In this document: piece after piece, positions 26,511 through 40,373 of the stretch
How the letters are laid out: each line of letters begins with the position of its first letter
Position numbering within the stretch: position 1 is the first letter of the stretch
Origin: Archilochus colubris
Taxonomy: Eukaryota > Chordata > Aves > Apodiformes > Trochilidae
Direction of reading: 5' to 3'
Assembly (NCBI GenBank): GCA_023079485.1
Contig: CM041092.1
Span: forward strand, 7,329,127-7,393,126
Length of the DNA: 64,000 nt
Made by a program: the position numbers and the translations under genes
Notes under the pieces: generated by a model
The model's database searches: none
What the model saw: only the letters and a program-made list of their open reading frames with translations
What the model was told of the DNA's origin: nothing

Positions 26511-29500
26511 GTAAGTACCATGCATGTACATATTTATTTATGTTGCTGTTTTGGAAAAAAATACTGCACTCCATAGTTTCCATTCCTGATATTAAAGAAA
26601 TCATTGAGTATTGAGTTCCTCCACCTAAATGAAAGAAGTAGAGCATCACATATGAGTTGAATCTTGCCAACGCTCATCAGGACAGTCACATACATGCACA
26701 TGATGCTCAGTTTTCTAAGCAGTGGGTGCTGACTCTAGTTCAGAGTCCATAAATTAGGCTGAATTTAAGAAATGGCTGTATATTCTTGAGTGTAAATTTT
26801 TTCACTGAATGCCACACAAGCCACGGCCAAAAAACCCCCAGCATAGCAGCTGGTATTGAGAATTTTGAAACTAAAGTAAACACGGTTTAAAAAAAAAACT
26901 TGCAGTACTCTTGATTTCCTACTTCTCTGTTCCTGTTGCTCAGTGGTCTGCCCAGGCTCAGCTCTGGTTAAAGCAAAGCAGCAGTTTCCACACTTGCAGG
27001 TAGTGGGTGTTTGGCCAGACAGCAAATTTGATAACTGCTTGAGCAGCTCTGAAGCCCTCCTCAGCCTCTGCATCCCTCTGATGAGGATGCTCAAGGACCT
27101 TGCAGATCTCCATGCATTGGTCTGGTCAGTCATCTGCTCATGGGTGGAGGTGTCTCTCATCTCAGACACAGTTTCAGGTTTATTACATATTGTGCTTCAG
27201 TGGTTTTGCTGCTGTGTTAATGCTGATGCCTTCTTTAGGGAGCATGAGAGGTTGTGCATTGCTTGCATCTTCCTAAAATTTGTCATTTGTAACTGTGACA
27301 TGAAGGCAAAAATGTTACAGATTCTTTATTGTATTCCAGCAGTACTGTTCTCTGGCTGTTGGTTCAGGACTGTTCTGCTATGAAATGGTAAAGATAGCCC
27401 AGAAATTACCTAATCTTCAGAAGCCTCAGAAGTCTCACACCCTTAATGAGCTGATTATCTTTTGATCATTATGAATTAGTTCTTCCAGACTTTTCATTTG
27501 TACAGAGTTCTTATTATTGCAGCTTGTGTAAAAAGATCTGCATGACAGCACTTTGTAGTATTTGCTTTACTTTCTATTTTCTGAACTCTTTAGTATCTAT
27601 TTATTAACAACTCCCTATCTCATATTTTCATAGTTACCAGCTAAATTTCTATCTGGAATAATATTTTATACAGAGGATTTAATTTTTTTTCTTTCTTTTT
27701 TTCTGATGGAATATGAGCAGTGCCAATCTTTCTTGATACATAGTCAAAAATAAAGTAATCTTCAGAGAACAACTCAATCTTCATAGATTAAAATCTTTTT
27801 CACCTTAGTTCTGACCAAGTCTGATTTTTCAACTGAATGCTTCTTGTGTACAAAACAAGCAGCATTGCACATGACAGTGCTAGTTGGTATGCATCTCACA
27901 AACTTCCTGACCTATAGGATATAAATTAGTATAACAGCATTTACAGCATACAGTGTTTATGATATAGACTTACTCTTACTTACAGGTAAAACTCAGGAAG
28001 TTTCTGTAAAATTCATGCTTTCCTTTAAAAGTATCAGAAAGAACCGGTGCAAAAAATTGACATTTACATTTAAGTTTATAGAATTCTGGAGATTATTTTT
28101 CAAGAATGAAGGTTATAACATCATCATAAGGATGACCTGACCTTGGTAAATATAAATGAATAAAAAAATTTAAAGTTTAACCAGTGTTTGAAAATAGCAG
28201 GGGTAGTGACTTTATTTTGTTATGTACAGACATGTGGATGCATCCTGAAAATTCAGTAGTTTTGGAAAGCTGAAGATGGTAATTTATTGTCAATATTAAT
28301 TGATTTAAAATATTATTTTTATGGGGTATTGGCATAAAAAGTTAAGGCTTACAATGAGCACTACAAGCTAAACCCTTCTGGTTTTGCCGCTCTTCTTTGA
28401 ACACTTTGTTTCTCTCTTTTAAATCTCTCCAATGTTTCGTGGTGAGGATTATGCAAATAGCTCTGATGATGCAGGGGCAGTACTGGGCTGTCTAGAGCCA
28501 GACAGATGTCCTAATAAATCAGCATAGCCCTCTTCTCAGACTTCATTATGCTCTTGATTTGTGACTACCACGATTTTAACCTAGTGGGTCACTGGGCTCT
28601 GAACCTGACATTGACCAATAACCCCTACTTTACTCTGGGCAAGCTAATAAAAAAGACAGACACAAATTCTGACCATTTAGCTCCTTCAGCATTACTTACA
28701 GCTGGGACAGATTTATAGTGGACAAGCCAAGACAGGAGACTACAGCCAGTGTCATGGTGTGCATATCAATTTTACATTTCCTTTACATTTCCACCCATAC
28801 AATGGGACCCTAAGAGACATTTGGGGGCAAAAATCTCTTTTGATTTTAGAGGATGGCTGTTTATACACAGCATTAGCATCTGCTGGGGAACATTTATTGC
28901 TGTAATTGCTGTCCCAGGAGAACTGCCTGTGGTCAGGTCATGTTTTATAGCTGTCTACTGAAAGAGATCTCTTGCCCAGCTTCAGATGTTCTGTTGTTTA
29001 AAACCTTTATGGCAGGTTAAGGCACCTCACTAATATCTATAGATGCAGACTTCTTGAACACAGATTTTCTTATCCTGGACATTTTAGACTAATTATTTCC
29101 TCATGGAGAAGGATGAAAATGGAACCTCGATGGTTCCCCCATTTCTCAAATTTGAATGAAATAAATCTGTACAGTATGAGCCATTTGACCCTGTTGATGT
29201 AAATCACCAACATTTATCTCTGGAAATTATGTACAATAGAGATTGTGCATCACTTTGCATCAGAACACTGAATTATTTTAGATTTCTTTGCTCTATCCTG
29301 CATAAAAATAACTTTAAATAAACCAGAAGTGGGTCAGAGATGGGGGATCTCCCTGCAGTGGTGTTCTTCATATAGTGCTTTAATGCTCTTATTCAGCTAA
29401 TGTAGTCATTTTTATGACAGAATCACAGAGACAACGGCATGAGAAGCAGAAATTTGTCCCTGCAGTCTTTCCTAATTGACTTTGAGAGAAGATCATAATT

Positions 29501-32500
29501 TTTAAGTCTTGACACATAGATCAGTGACAGCAATTACCAGATCCCTTAACAGAATAAAGACTTTGTATTTGAGCATAGGGTGCTTGCCTAAATATGCAAG
29601 GGTCAGACCCTGTTCATAACACTTGTCAAGGGAATTTTATTATTAGTGCTACTGGAACCATTACCAAATCTTTAGTCTGTCTTGGTGAAAGCATTAGATT
29701 ATCCTGCATTTCAGACATGACAATCATACAAGGAATGAAGGATCAACAGCACCTTGTAACCTTATTACAGTAATGAAAAACACAGAGGGGGAGGAGCACA
29801 ACTGTGCACAAGGATCCATGGATTGGATTTCTCCAGTGCCACATTTTAAAAACAGAGTTTGTTAAATAGATTTGCTATACTTTCATCACCAGAATTAGCA
29901 TGCTTCTGTGCTCTGGGGTTTCATGCTTGTGTACTAAAGAGGTGCCAAGTATTAAACAGGTTGCTTTTGCAGTAATCATGAACTTCCATTGGGAGAGAAT
30001 AATTGCTAACAAACAAAATAACTTGCAAGAATTCTGAACTGTGAGCACAGATTAAAATAACAACTGTGATTAGCTTTAAACTCCTTGACTAGAAAAGGAC
30101 TAATCTTAGGGGAATAAGTTGCATGGCAAACAAATGAGAAACCCTATGTATGATATTACAGTAATGAAAGCTGTGAAAAAACCACAAATACTACCCCAGG
30201 TAAATAAGGTCATGCTCTGCACAAGTATCTCTTTCTTGTCAGGGGCTTAGTAACTTGGCCCAAGGGGAATTAAGGTCAAAGCAGCCAGGTCTTGGGGCTG
30301 AAACCCCATTTTAATCCTTTCTGGAAGTTTCTGATAACAAAAGTTGCCTCTGGTCTACGATGTTAATGTGAGTTATAGAGTATATTTGGAATTAATTATC
30401 TTGCAGAAATGTTGTAGCCCATAATCATCAGGAGGAGATTGGCTTGGTTTGGTAATTAGTAAGACCACGAGGCTTCCTTCTTTGCTTGATCTGCCTTCCC
30501 TTGTCTCACATCTTGGCCATGGACAAAGCTAAGAAAAAGGTGTTTTGTGCTATTAGCCACTAAAACCTGCTTCTCTCTGTGTTTTGTATTGTTGCTTTAT
30601 TTGCAGTATGTCTTTTTTTGGCTTTTCTTTGCTACATCTCTGGATATAGCAGTGGATATATAAGAGAAATGTGTAAAATACATGAAAACATTGATGTATT
30701 CCTTAGTTTTTGGAGGTGTGGCTGGCTGAGGCAAAGCAGAAGTGAGTTTGGCAATTAGGAGTCCTTCAGACACTGCGGGTACTCAGATGTCTCCAACTAA
30801 CAATATAACATCACATATGTCTTTCTAAAACTGGGGCTTGTGATTTCTGACTTTATGTGGGAAAAAAAGTCACACAAAAGTGTAAATAAGAGACCCATAA
30901 AAGGCTACCAAGTTGCCTAACCCAGTTGACAATATGGCTTCAGAGACACATTTCTATGCAGGATTTGAATATGCGCATCAGGGTACCAATTAAAAATGTA
31001 TCTGATTTTTGGCCAAATGTGCTTTTCTTTAGCTGAATCTAAATGTGTATGGTTCAGTGAGCAATGCAGATGTAGTTACAGGCCACAGAAAGCAGAGCCA
31101 TTGTATGATCTGTGAATAAAACCCACTTGCTTCCTTTGCCTCCCCGGTCCAATGCCCATCTCACACCATGGTTGTTAAAGCCACTTTTTCACTACTGAAC
31201 TGGGGGAAGGTAGTTTGAAGAGTGAGTATATTAGAAAAGCAAGTGGTTTACTCTTTGCCCTATAAATCATATTTTTAAGAGGACCAGAGTAAAGAGAGGG
31301 AGGCCAGGTTAAAGGTGACAAATGAACCTTATGGATTATGTAAGTTGACTATAAGGAGTAAATTTGTAAGAAGGGGAGGAGGCTGGATGGACAGGAGAAC
31401 ACTTGTTGCAGTGTTGGGGAAGTTTGCATTTTAGTGAGATTTATGTCAATGTGCAAAACTGATCACTGTCTTTTTAACAAATAAAAAGTAAAACAGGTTT
31501 CTTAGAAAAGTTTACAGCTGTTCAAAATTTGCCAGTTCCACTGGTTAGTCAAATAACTGACCTTGACTGATTAAAATCAAAAGTCATTTTATGCACAACT
31601 CTTCACCTGATAAATAAGTAAATCTCCTTCACCAGTGAGCCATTTTAACTCAGGGCATATATTGTGGAGCATTTTCTGACTTAAAATTAAGCTCATTTTG
31701 ATGTGAAATATGAGAAATACGACCTGAGATGGTTTGGGGACCATACATTTGTAACAAGTATTAATTTTAAAGAATATGACTCTCAGCCTGTTCCCTTTAA
31801 ATGAAGAAAACCCCCATTAACACTGCCCATCCGTGCTGCATGAGTCAGTAGAGAAGTATCCAGCCTCTGTTATTGAAGTCATTACATACAGAATTTGGAA
31901 CCATCTGAATGTAAAATGGTTTTGCTACAAGCAGCTATCTCTGTATCTGTGCTAAACTACCCAGATTATAAAACTGCAGACAGAAGACGGAAAAATGTTC
32001 TTTAAAAAGTAACTTTATATGGCTATGTTTGTAAAATTAAATATATTAACCAATGTTACATTTAAAAATGTTAATAACATTCTGTAATTAATTAGGGATT
32101 GGGGTGCTTTTGCACAGATGTATGCTTGTCTTAATAGCAAGACTGCCAAAGCCATGAATTGATTTGTTTCTCTTAAATTAAAAAATAGAAGGCCTTGAGC
32201 AAAATATATTCTTTAGATTTATTTGGTAGAGGAAGGATCACAAATGTTCCCCACCAAGTTGAAAGGAAAAAAAACTCCAGCAGGGAAGTATGTGGAAGGT
32301 CTATTTGACATATGGATGTTTGTTAAAAGCAAAATGCATGAACAGCCCAGAGTAAATTAGATCCTCATTTGTATGCTGGGAAATGAAATGTATAATCTTG
32401 TCATGGTTCTCTGTTTGCTTTAGATTTTTTTAGAAGAACAAACTCTTTTGTGCATGCAGATACACATACTACTGTAGTAGCTATTTCGGATTAGGGGTGG

Positions 32501-35500
32501 AAAAAAAAAAAAGAAAAAGCTCTGAGCTGATTTTATCTGAAGCTAAGTGTGTGTGGCAGGTTTTTTGTCTGTGTCTCCTGAAGTGCAGCCTCTGGTTCAG
32601 GTAGCAGACACACCACACATCACTGAGTGGGGGAAACACGGGCCCAGCCAAAAGGATGGGCACAGGGGGAAACATCAGAGCACCATCTCATCTCATCTCA
32701 TTCAGATAAAAATCCACATATCACATCAACATAATGATCCACAAGACATGAATATGCAATTATATCTGTTGTTGTTGCTCGGAGATTATCTCCTCCTGTT
32801 TAAAAAAATCAAACATTTTCAAATGGAAACTTCTCTGTAGTTTGTGTTCATTATTTGGTGTTGGATTTAATCTTCCACTAATGTCTAGGCACAGAGATGC
32901 TTGTTCCTGTTGAATCATATTTCCCTGCTCAGATAATTCCAGTTATGTTATTGAAATTATTCACAGAGCAAAGAGTAATTCCTGTGAGTAACAGTGACAC
33001 TGCCCTGAAGTCTTCTTGAAGACTGAACAGCCGTATCTTTACTCAGAGCCTGTTTCCTATTTGGCAGAGGAAAACCCATGGATTTACATCAAGGCAACAA
33101 ATGAGAATTTGGTTTCTTATAAAAACAGGATGTCAAAATGTATTACAGAAATGAGTTGTGCACAGACACAGGCTGTGAGGCAGGGTTTTTGGGTGGGGTG
33201 GTGGGTTTAAGGAAGGAGAAATGGAGAATTTATGAATTTGTTACTTTTAAAAGAAGGGTAGGGCACTGATCAGTTTTAATTCTGAAGTCTATAAAGAGGG
33301 CAGTGCTAATGGCAGATGTAGAAAAGGTTAGTGGGAAAACATCAGTGAAGTTATACAAGTTGGGTTAGCACCCTTCCCTGTAAATCAGTTTCACTCTCAT
33401 GAAAGAGAAATTAAATAATCAAGTTTAGAATTTCTGTTTCATTCTGTAATGCTCAGACATTTTTATTTTCCTAAATTACATTAAAGCAAGACTTTAAGAC
33501 TGTAAGTGAGAACAGGGCCTCATTGTTCCACACACAGTGAGAAATGGTTTTCATCTCCTCAGCCCCAAGGATGAAACAGAAAAATAACATAATTCCCTTT
33601 TTACAGAAAAAAATAAAGGAATGAATATACTAAGTAATGGAGCTTATACAAGAGATCTGTGTCTAAGCCAGCATTTTTCTGTGTTCCAGTTCATTGTATC
33701 AATAATAAGGTTGTATTTCTCATGTCACCCCACTCTGTGCTGTCAGCCTGTTCCCTATCTGCTGGCTGAAATTCCCACATCACTGTTTGCATCTTTAAAA
33801 GGTTTTATGGCTCAAAGAAAGCTTGGTGTCAATCCTATGCTGTGCTCCATGACAGGAGACCATTTCCTTGTGTCTGTCATGTTCATAGCATGATGAGGCA
33901 TGGAAAAGGAGACCTGTGTTAGGAAGTGTCCTCTCCAGCTCCTGTCCTCAGCCCTTGCCACTTCACAGTGTAAAAGCACATGTAAGTGGTCCCCTCTGTC
34001 AGGGGAGGGGTAGTGGCAAGGGGGACGAGGACAGAAGGGCTCTATCCTGTTGTCTTGAGGCAGTTTCTTTTAAATTATATTGGTACTGGTGTTGCTTTGC
34101 TGCTGCAAAGGTTTTTGATAATAGAGAAAACCATGGATGTCAATACCTGGGTCATCTATCTGGGCCTATTGCAGGACAAAACTACTTGAGTGGAAAGCAG
34201 AACACCTGTGCAATTAAAAATAAAAGAAAAAATACTTGCTGTGACTTTACCTTTTCCTGTTATTGAATGTTAAGTTTACACTGATCCATCCCTCTCCTCT
34301 TCCACTCCTCTTGCAGCAGGCAGCACCTTCCCTCCAGGCTTGGTGTGCACTTGGCAGCCAAAGATCCAGATGCTCTGCAGTCTGGTTCTGCAGGAGTGGA
34401 CTTTAGATCCCTATCTAGCCTTATCCTAGAAGCTCTCCTCATCTCCTGTTTAGCTCAAACTCTGACTGTAATCAGGCTGGAAGAGCTCGGGGAGGAACTT
34501 AACAGCTTTCTTAAAGTTTCCTTTAATTCTGTAGGATTTGGCTGGCTTCCCATTTGTACCCATTGCAGGAGATCCAGGGTGCACTTCCTATCAGTTCTGC
34601 TTGCTGTATGAAACCATTCTACTGTTAACAGATTATATTTTCCATTGCTTTATTTGTTAATAAAAGGGCATAATTATGTCTATAGCAACCCATATTCTGA
34701 GTTACGGCCCATTTGCACATTATTTTTTTTAATCAGGAGTAAGTTCCAACATATTTTGCTGCAGGGAAAATATCATGCATTTATAGCATAAACCTGTATA
34801 AACATTATTGGAATGGGTTCTGCTAGGGACAAGATTTCAAATACAAGGCAGCATTCATCATATATTAAAGACCAGAACGTATTTTTTTCCTACTTAAATC
34901 AGCATAGCTCAGAATTTGCAGATTCTTGCTTATGTAGATATTCCCCTGAGATTTTCAAGAGTTAATAAAAGCTTGCAAAATACAGGCCTCTTAGTTTTAT
35001 TACCACTTGATTAGCTAATCAGAGTCTAGAAAGTGTAACTTAAATAAGCAAAAAATAGAAAACCTAGAATAATTTCCAGCAGGTCCTTAGCAGTACAAGA
35101 TACCTGCTTTTGCAGGGTATTTATTTTGTTGTAATTTAGGAGGCACTTTTAAAGGCAGCAGGGGGATAAGTCTGTCTGCTTCCAGGTGCTGCCAGAACAG
35201 GCACATGCCTGAGGTTTGATGCTGAGGAGGTTTGATGCAGTTTTGATGCTAGTTGTGATAATGCCATAATAAATCCAATACTGTTTTTCATTCAGCAGAT
35301 TCCTAGTCCTCTACAATGCAAGCTGAGAGCCTCTTGAGCCCTTTTGAGAGAAACAAGTACATATGGTGTGGTTCCTGTAAGGATTCCTCTATTTTTATGA
35401 TCTTCTACTCTTCCTGGTCGGGGAAGAGAGATCAAGTGCAAAGGAAGTACCTATCTTCCTGCAGACCCTGGCAGAGATTGGCCCAGAAACAAAGATCAAA

Positions 35501-37376
35501 AGATGCAAGCACTCTCAATCCCTCCACTCCTTTTCACTGACAACACTGTTGTAAATGCTTGAAAAAAATGGCCAAATGCTGTCCTGCTCCCAGTGTAAGG
35601 AATGTCAAGATTTCTTTTTGCTTCCATTCTGCAGTGTGGAAATGTTCATGTGGCAGCACTTGACCCTTTCTTCAGCCAATTCAAGTTACTCAGAATTCCT
35701 ATGAAAGACCTAAATTCTAAATTTCTGCTGAGATCAAGCAAAAACTTTTATAGATTTCTTTTTTAGGCTGAACATAACCATCAGCAGCAGGAGCTGATGG
35801 GAGCAGATGTCCACACAGGGCAGCAGCCAGACTTCTGTAGTCCTGCTTACTAAACTGCACAGGGAAATACCAAGGTATTTCTGGGGACCAGTTTGTTCTG
35901 GAATCTCTCCTCTAGCACCTGATCCATGAAGTGACTTTCTATCTGCCAGCACAGGGTGCTCAGTGAGCATCCTCATCAGCTACCATTGCACAGTGTTCTG
36001 TGTAACAGCCCAGCCTGGCAGTTTTCCCAGAGGTGCAGGTAATGGTCCTGATATTTGAATTAAAGTCCCCAGAAGGGCAGTGATGCCTCAGGTCTGTGAG
36101 AGGTGTCCTGTGTCAGGCTGAAAGAGCAACTTTTTTTACAAATGACATCATTACAGGTGACTTCTACCCAGAGTTTTAGAACATTGCTGGTGTTAAGTGC
36201 TGGTAACCTTTCAGTAGAACACCTGAAAATCTAGGATTGCATCACCTATCTGTAGGGTCAGTTCACTGTAAATAAATCACTAATAAAGAAAGGACAAGGA
36301 GTTAAATGCAGTAACTGTACATTTCCTGAGGTTTATTCCCCTCAGATTTTTAGGTGTGAAAGTTCTCCCTGAAGTACCAAACCTCTTGAAGATTAGCTGG
36401 GTATTTTGGCATTATTGATTACTGTGCAAGTCCTTCGCTTCCAACCTGCCAATGTTCTGTACCTTTTCTTTCCCAAATGCCTCCTATTTCAAAGAGCTGC
36501 CAAAGGCAATGGTGAGCTGAGGTAAATCACCTCCTCACATATATTATGCCACTCAGAAATCCAAAGTTAGTTCAAGAAACATCTTGAAAATCTTGTCCTT
36601 TCAACAACAGCTTGCTGTCTCTGAGAAAATGTCAAAATTCCTATACTGGACAATGACTGCATTTGTCAGTGCCAATTATTAAGTTTCTATACCTAACACT
36701 ATGACTACCAATGATATATCCTAATGCTATCATCCACTTCATTTTAGTGTTTTGAATTATAAGCACTACATTTTTAGTATCACTCCAAAGCAGTGGCAGG
36801 CGAAGTCATGAATTTTGTTTGAAGACTAGTGAATTGTCTTATAAATGTCTATACTATATAAAATTGTGCTAGCCTAGGGACAAGAAATAATTAATGATTT
36901 GGAACATGTACTTATTGCTGTGTATGAAACCGAGACACTATTAATCTTAAAGAGACACAGAAGAACAGTATCTTAGCTGTCAGGAACAGTACAGCTTGGT
37001 ACGCATAAAAAATATTTGAAAATTGTAATTATAGCTTCAGGTTGTAGATAAATGCTGGTTCATTTTAATTCTACATCACTTCTAGTTATAGAGTAGGAGT
37101 CCAATTCTGGTACACTTGATTTTAGGGGATGTAAATTTGGGCCTGAAAATAATAACTGGCAATATAATTTTAGACTCCTGTAGTCTTGTTTAATCTAGCA
37201 TAACTGGTGAAATCATTCAATGATTTTACTAGGAACTTGGGAAGGAGAATCGTGGATAGATGTGGCCTTTAAATACCTCTGTTGCATTATTTCTATGCAA
37301 TACTTGATAGATTGATAGATTTGTTGACTAGCAGAGTATTTTAAGATCTGCAGTATCACACTTAGGAAGGGGTCAT
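26511..37376 (+). other. NCKAP5: Intron downstream of the NCKAP5 exon, no gene seen
   Basis: This begins with the GTAAGT donor. More than 10 kb was read without a second exon, RNA gene or clear mobile element. Open frames just after the exon (26765-27169 minus, 26943-27383 plus) overlap on opposite strands and match nothing I know. Minor features are a GAAAAAAAAAAAAGAAAAAG tract near 32500 and a short CATCT repeat at 32683. The phrase ATTACAGTAATGAAA occurs twice, near 29764 and 30157. Confidence 0.6.
32683..32702. repeat. Short (CATCT)n repeat
   Basis: Three to four CATCT units in tandem (CATCTCATCTCATCTCATTC). Simple repeat of no evident function. Confidence 0.75.
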
Positions 37377-37690
37377 AATCATGCTGGTGATTTTACTGCA
37401 CCTTGAGCCTCAGTTGCAGTTCTGGTCTTCCATTTCAGAAAAGGTGCAACAGAAAGTTCAGAGGAGAGCAGAAGAAGGCAATGAGATGGCTTTGATTTAT
37501 GGAACAATTAGGGCTCAAGTCTACAAAAGCACTAACTTAGGCAGGGGAATGACAGAACTAAAAACCTGAGCAGCAGTGAGGGGAGCAGATGTCTCCTGCT
37601 TCTTTCAATGCAAGAAATACAGGGCTACCAAGCAAAACTAACAGGTGGCACATCAAAAAACAAATGAAGATTTTTCATTAAATGTGTAAG
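37377..37690 (+). mobile_element. Old CR1-like LINE fragment
   Basis: A decayed LINE segment. The run TTGCAGTTCTGGTCTTCCATTTCAG followed by AAAGGTGCAACAGAA and AGTTCAGAGGAGAGCA resembles the ancient CR1 coding tail (caGTtCTGGtCt ... agaaaAGG ... GTtCAGAgGAGaGC). Further on, AAACTAACAGGTGGCACATC resembles the later part of the same ORF2 tail. The plus-strand open frame at 37381-37569 falls within it and is a remnant of ORF2 rather than a host gene. The 3' terminus is not recognisable. It is old, and the exact subfamily is uncertain. Confidence 0.65.
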
Positions 37691-39279
37691 CAAGATTCAG
37701 AGCACTAGCAACAGGGTATTGTAGATTTTAAAAGCACACGTGGGTTCAGCTAGAGACTCAGCAAAGTAATGGAAGCAATCTAGTGAGATGCACAAAATGC
37801 AGAGAGAAAGTTGGGTTCAGGACATCCCTCAGCTTCTGGGTGCCTGGAGAGTGGAAAAGTGTTGTATTTTTCCATGGATATTTGAGGTTTGCCACTGAAA
37901 TGATACTGAGCCATGCAGACCTGTCAGGCAGCTTGAGTGCAGCCACTCGTGCATCACCTGAGTCTCAAAACCCTTCAGCCTTTGCAGTTTCAGTCAATAA
38001 TTATATAGGAATCTGGAGAGGTGATTTAGGTTGACTGTGCAAGCAACAGGCATCATAATGTGATTACATTTTATTGGGATGTTATTATTTCTATTTAAAC
38101 AGAAAATTAGCGCATTTTAAACTCAGTAATTAAAATTAGCTCTTAGGAGAGTTGCTCAAGGTATTTCCCTGCACAACATAGCAATTAAAACACATCAGTA
38201 GACATTAGTTCAGTACTATGTGAGTGCTGCGGGATGATGGTTTAGACTGTGACAACTGCATTCTAACCAAGAACTAGAATCTGTGCAGAGACTCAAATTC
38301 TACTGGGTCTGGAGACCTTTTAGCTGCCTTTCTGCCAGTTCCCTTCTCATGCTTCCTTGTAGTTTTCTTACATAGAATTTTGCAGTATTGAAGAAAATCA
38401 TGGTATTGCTTACTCACAGAGTGCGCTCTATGCTTAACCCAATTACACTGGATTAAACCCAAGGACTTTGACTAGCCCATGACTCTAGAGCAGAAAATTA
38501 AACTGTTGTCTCATCAGCAAAGACTGAGGTGTAAGCTGCTGTTCCGAAAAGGACACTAAATTTGACAGACTGGTACTGGAGGTTCTCACTCTATGCTGTA
38601 AAAAGGAATTCCCAACCTGGAAGATCTGCACTAACAGCCCTGACTACTGGTTTATCTAAGACAACATAGTCATAAATAATCTGTTTGCAACAAGGTTTCT
38701 CTGTCCCATCCCAGGAAGAGAGCCTTCTGCACAATGCACTGCCTCCAGCTACAGCCAATTAAACTAAAACCTCAGTAGCAGTTCTGGGGGTAAATTTAAT
38801 TCCAGTAATTCATTAATTCCTGAGAGTGTATTGGTCTTCTGCTCAGAAATCTCCAAATTTAAAATCCACAGAAACTCCTTAAATCTTAATTTTTGAAGCT
38901 TTATTTCTCCCATAGTTCTTGTCTCTGATTCTCAGGACACAGCTAAACCTTTTAATTCTTTTATAAGTATAATGAGGATTCACTTGACACCCTCTGATTC
39001 CTGCAGCCTCTTTACACAGGTGTACCCAACTCTCTCTCGTTTGTATCATCTCAGGTTTTCTCACTTTGTTTCCAAGACTGCTATCTCACACCTCCTCTAA
39101 TTAAACCAATAAACCCTGGCCGAGCTTTTACTGTCTGTGCTTAAATGTTATCCTAAATGTACTGATTCCAGAAATGCTCTCGTCACATCCTGAAATAACA
39201 CCAACATGATCAATTTCAACTGGGAAAATCTTTTGACTTGGGATTTATTGTACCGGATGACAAAGCTTTTAGTGATTGC
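37691..39279. other. Intronic sequence upstream of the CpG island
   Basis: AT-leaning sequence with no recognisable exon or repeat. Composition changes sharply at about 39.28 kb into the CpG island. Open frames at 37758-38034 on both strands are short and have no domain. Confidence 0.6.
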
Positions 39280-39683
39280 TTAGGACGTGCTTTTTTCCAG
39301 AAAACACGAGGGTTTACAAGCTCGTACCCGAACCCTTCCACCCTCCTGCCGGACACCCAGGGCAGGGATCCCTCGGACACCTGGCCCAGCAGGCCGGCGG
39401 GCTGGGCCACGCCAAGTGCTGTCCCCGAACTTTCGAGGACAGCCGAGCCGGTGTCAGCTGGGGCTCAGCCTTTTGATTTTGGGCTGTGCACCCGGGGTGA
39501 AGCGGGTCGGGCCGGCCGGGCAAAGCTGACATAGGCGGTGCAGAAGTGCGACCCGAAGGGGCAGCTCCCCCGATACCACCGGGACGACTCTAAGGGGCGC
39601 CCGGACACCCCGACCCCGGGCAGAGCCGCCCGCAGCCCCCAGCCCGGGGGAGCCCGGCGGTCCTGGCCCCGCCGCCGCAGACA

Positions 39684-39800
39684 ATGGCCGCCCCCTCCCG
39701 CCTCACCCCCCCGCCGCGGCGAGCCCCTGCTGCCGGCGCAGATTTGCCGGAGCCATTCAGTTGCGACCGATTGCGATCGCGGCAGATGGGCTGGATCTGA
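39684..39800 (+). CDS. Possible 38-codon upstream ORF in the CpG island
   Basis: An ATG embedded in the YY1-like motif (ACAATGGCCGCC) opens a frame beginning MAAPSRLTPPPRR and ending at a TGA at 39798-39800. An ATG in this setting is common at CpG-island promoters that use YY1. If transcription starts just upstream it would be an early upstream ORF or simply 5' UTR. There is no domain and no recognised homologue, so coding use is doubtful. Confidence 0.15.
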   Translation: MAAPSRLTPPPRRAPAAGADLPEPFSCDRLRSRQMGWI

Positions 39801-40110
39801 CAGCCCCGCTCCTCCGCGGGGCCGGGGGCGGAGGGGCCCGGCCGCCGCGCTCCCCGCCCCGCCGAAAGTGCCACCCCGGGCGCCCGCCCGCCCTCCCTCC
39901 CCAGGCACATGTTACGCGTCCCGCGGCTGCGGCGGGAGCGGGAGGAGAAGCCGCCGAGGCGGAACAAAGCGGAAGAGGCGAGCGGCGGCGGGGCGGCCGG
40001 CCCGGCGGGCGGCAGCCGCTCTGCCGAGGCGGGGGACGGCGGCGGTGGGCTCCCGGGCCCACCGGGACGCGCTGCCCCCGCCCGCCGCAGCATGCCCCAC
40101 CGCCGAGCAG
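39801..40110 (+). other. Candidate first exon, 3' part, ending at a consensus splice donor
   Basis: Sequence ending ...CGCCGAGCAG, followed at 40111 by GTAAGGAG, a near-ideal U1 5' splice site. The start of the exon (TSS) cannot be placed. An ATG at 40092 with A at -3 opens MPHRRA and reaches the donor in phase 1. An in-frame ATG at 39909 opens a 67-codon frame beginning MLRVPRLRREREEK that joins the same donor. Neither product is recognised. The phase-1 exit does not match the phase 2 entry required by the NCKAP5 exon after 26510. A coding splice directly into that next exon would therefore be out of frame, so a noncoding first exon, another acceptor or another gene is more likely. Confidence 0.4.
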
Positions 40111-40116
40111 GTAAGG
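40111..40116 (+). promoter_or_regulatory. Predicted 5' splice site (plus strand)
   Basis: GAGCAG before GTAAGG matches the vertebrate donor consensus CAG/GTRAGT at almost all positions. It is the strongest donor in the CpG island and the best evidence that plus-strand transcripts start there. Confidence 0.5.
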
Positions 40117-40145
40117 AGCCGCCGCGCATCGCATCGCATCCCCTC

Positions 40146-40154
40146 CCTCACCTG
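40146..40154 (-). promoter_or_regulatory. Predicted 5' splice site (minus strand)
   Basis: On the minus strand the sequence reads GGGCAG before GTGAGGGAG, a good donor for a first exon lying at 40152 and above. With the plus-strand donor at 40111 this would make a bidirectional island. However, C-rich DNA yields such sites by chance fairly often, so support is weak. Confidence 0.25.
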
Positions 40155-40342
40155 CCCGCCGCCGCCTCCCTCCCTCCCTTCCCTCCCGCCCGCCCCGCCG
40201 TCTCCTCCCCCGGCTCCCCCTCGCCAGCCCCGGCGGCGCTCGCCGCTCCCCCGCCCGGGGAACGCGGAGCTGCGCGGGGGACGGGCGCGGCCCGCGGGCG
40301 GGGGGGAGGCACCTGCCAACCGGCTCCCCGCCGCCGGCCCGG

Positions 40343-40373
40343 CCTCCTCTCCTCTCCTCTCCTCCTCTCCTCC
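40343..40373. repeat. Short (CTCCT)n pyrimidine repeat in the CpG island
   Basis: CCTCCTCTCCTCTCCTCTCC and continuation, an all-pyrimidine pentamer-like array inside the CpG island. Homopurine-homopyrimidine tracts of this type are common near GC-rich promoters. Confidence 0.8.

Noticed and set aside
26943..27383. 146-codon open frame just downstream of the NCKAP5 exon
   Set aside because: It lies after the donor site in the intron, begins at a chance ATG, overlaps a 134-codon minus-strand frame, and has no recognisable domain.
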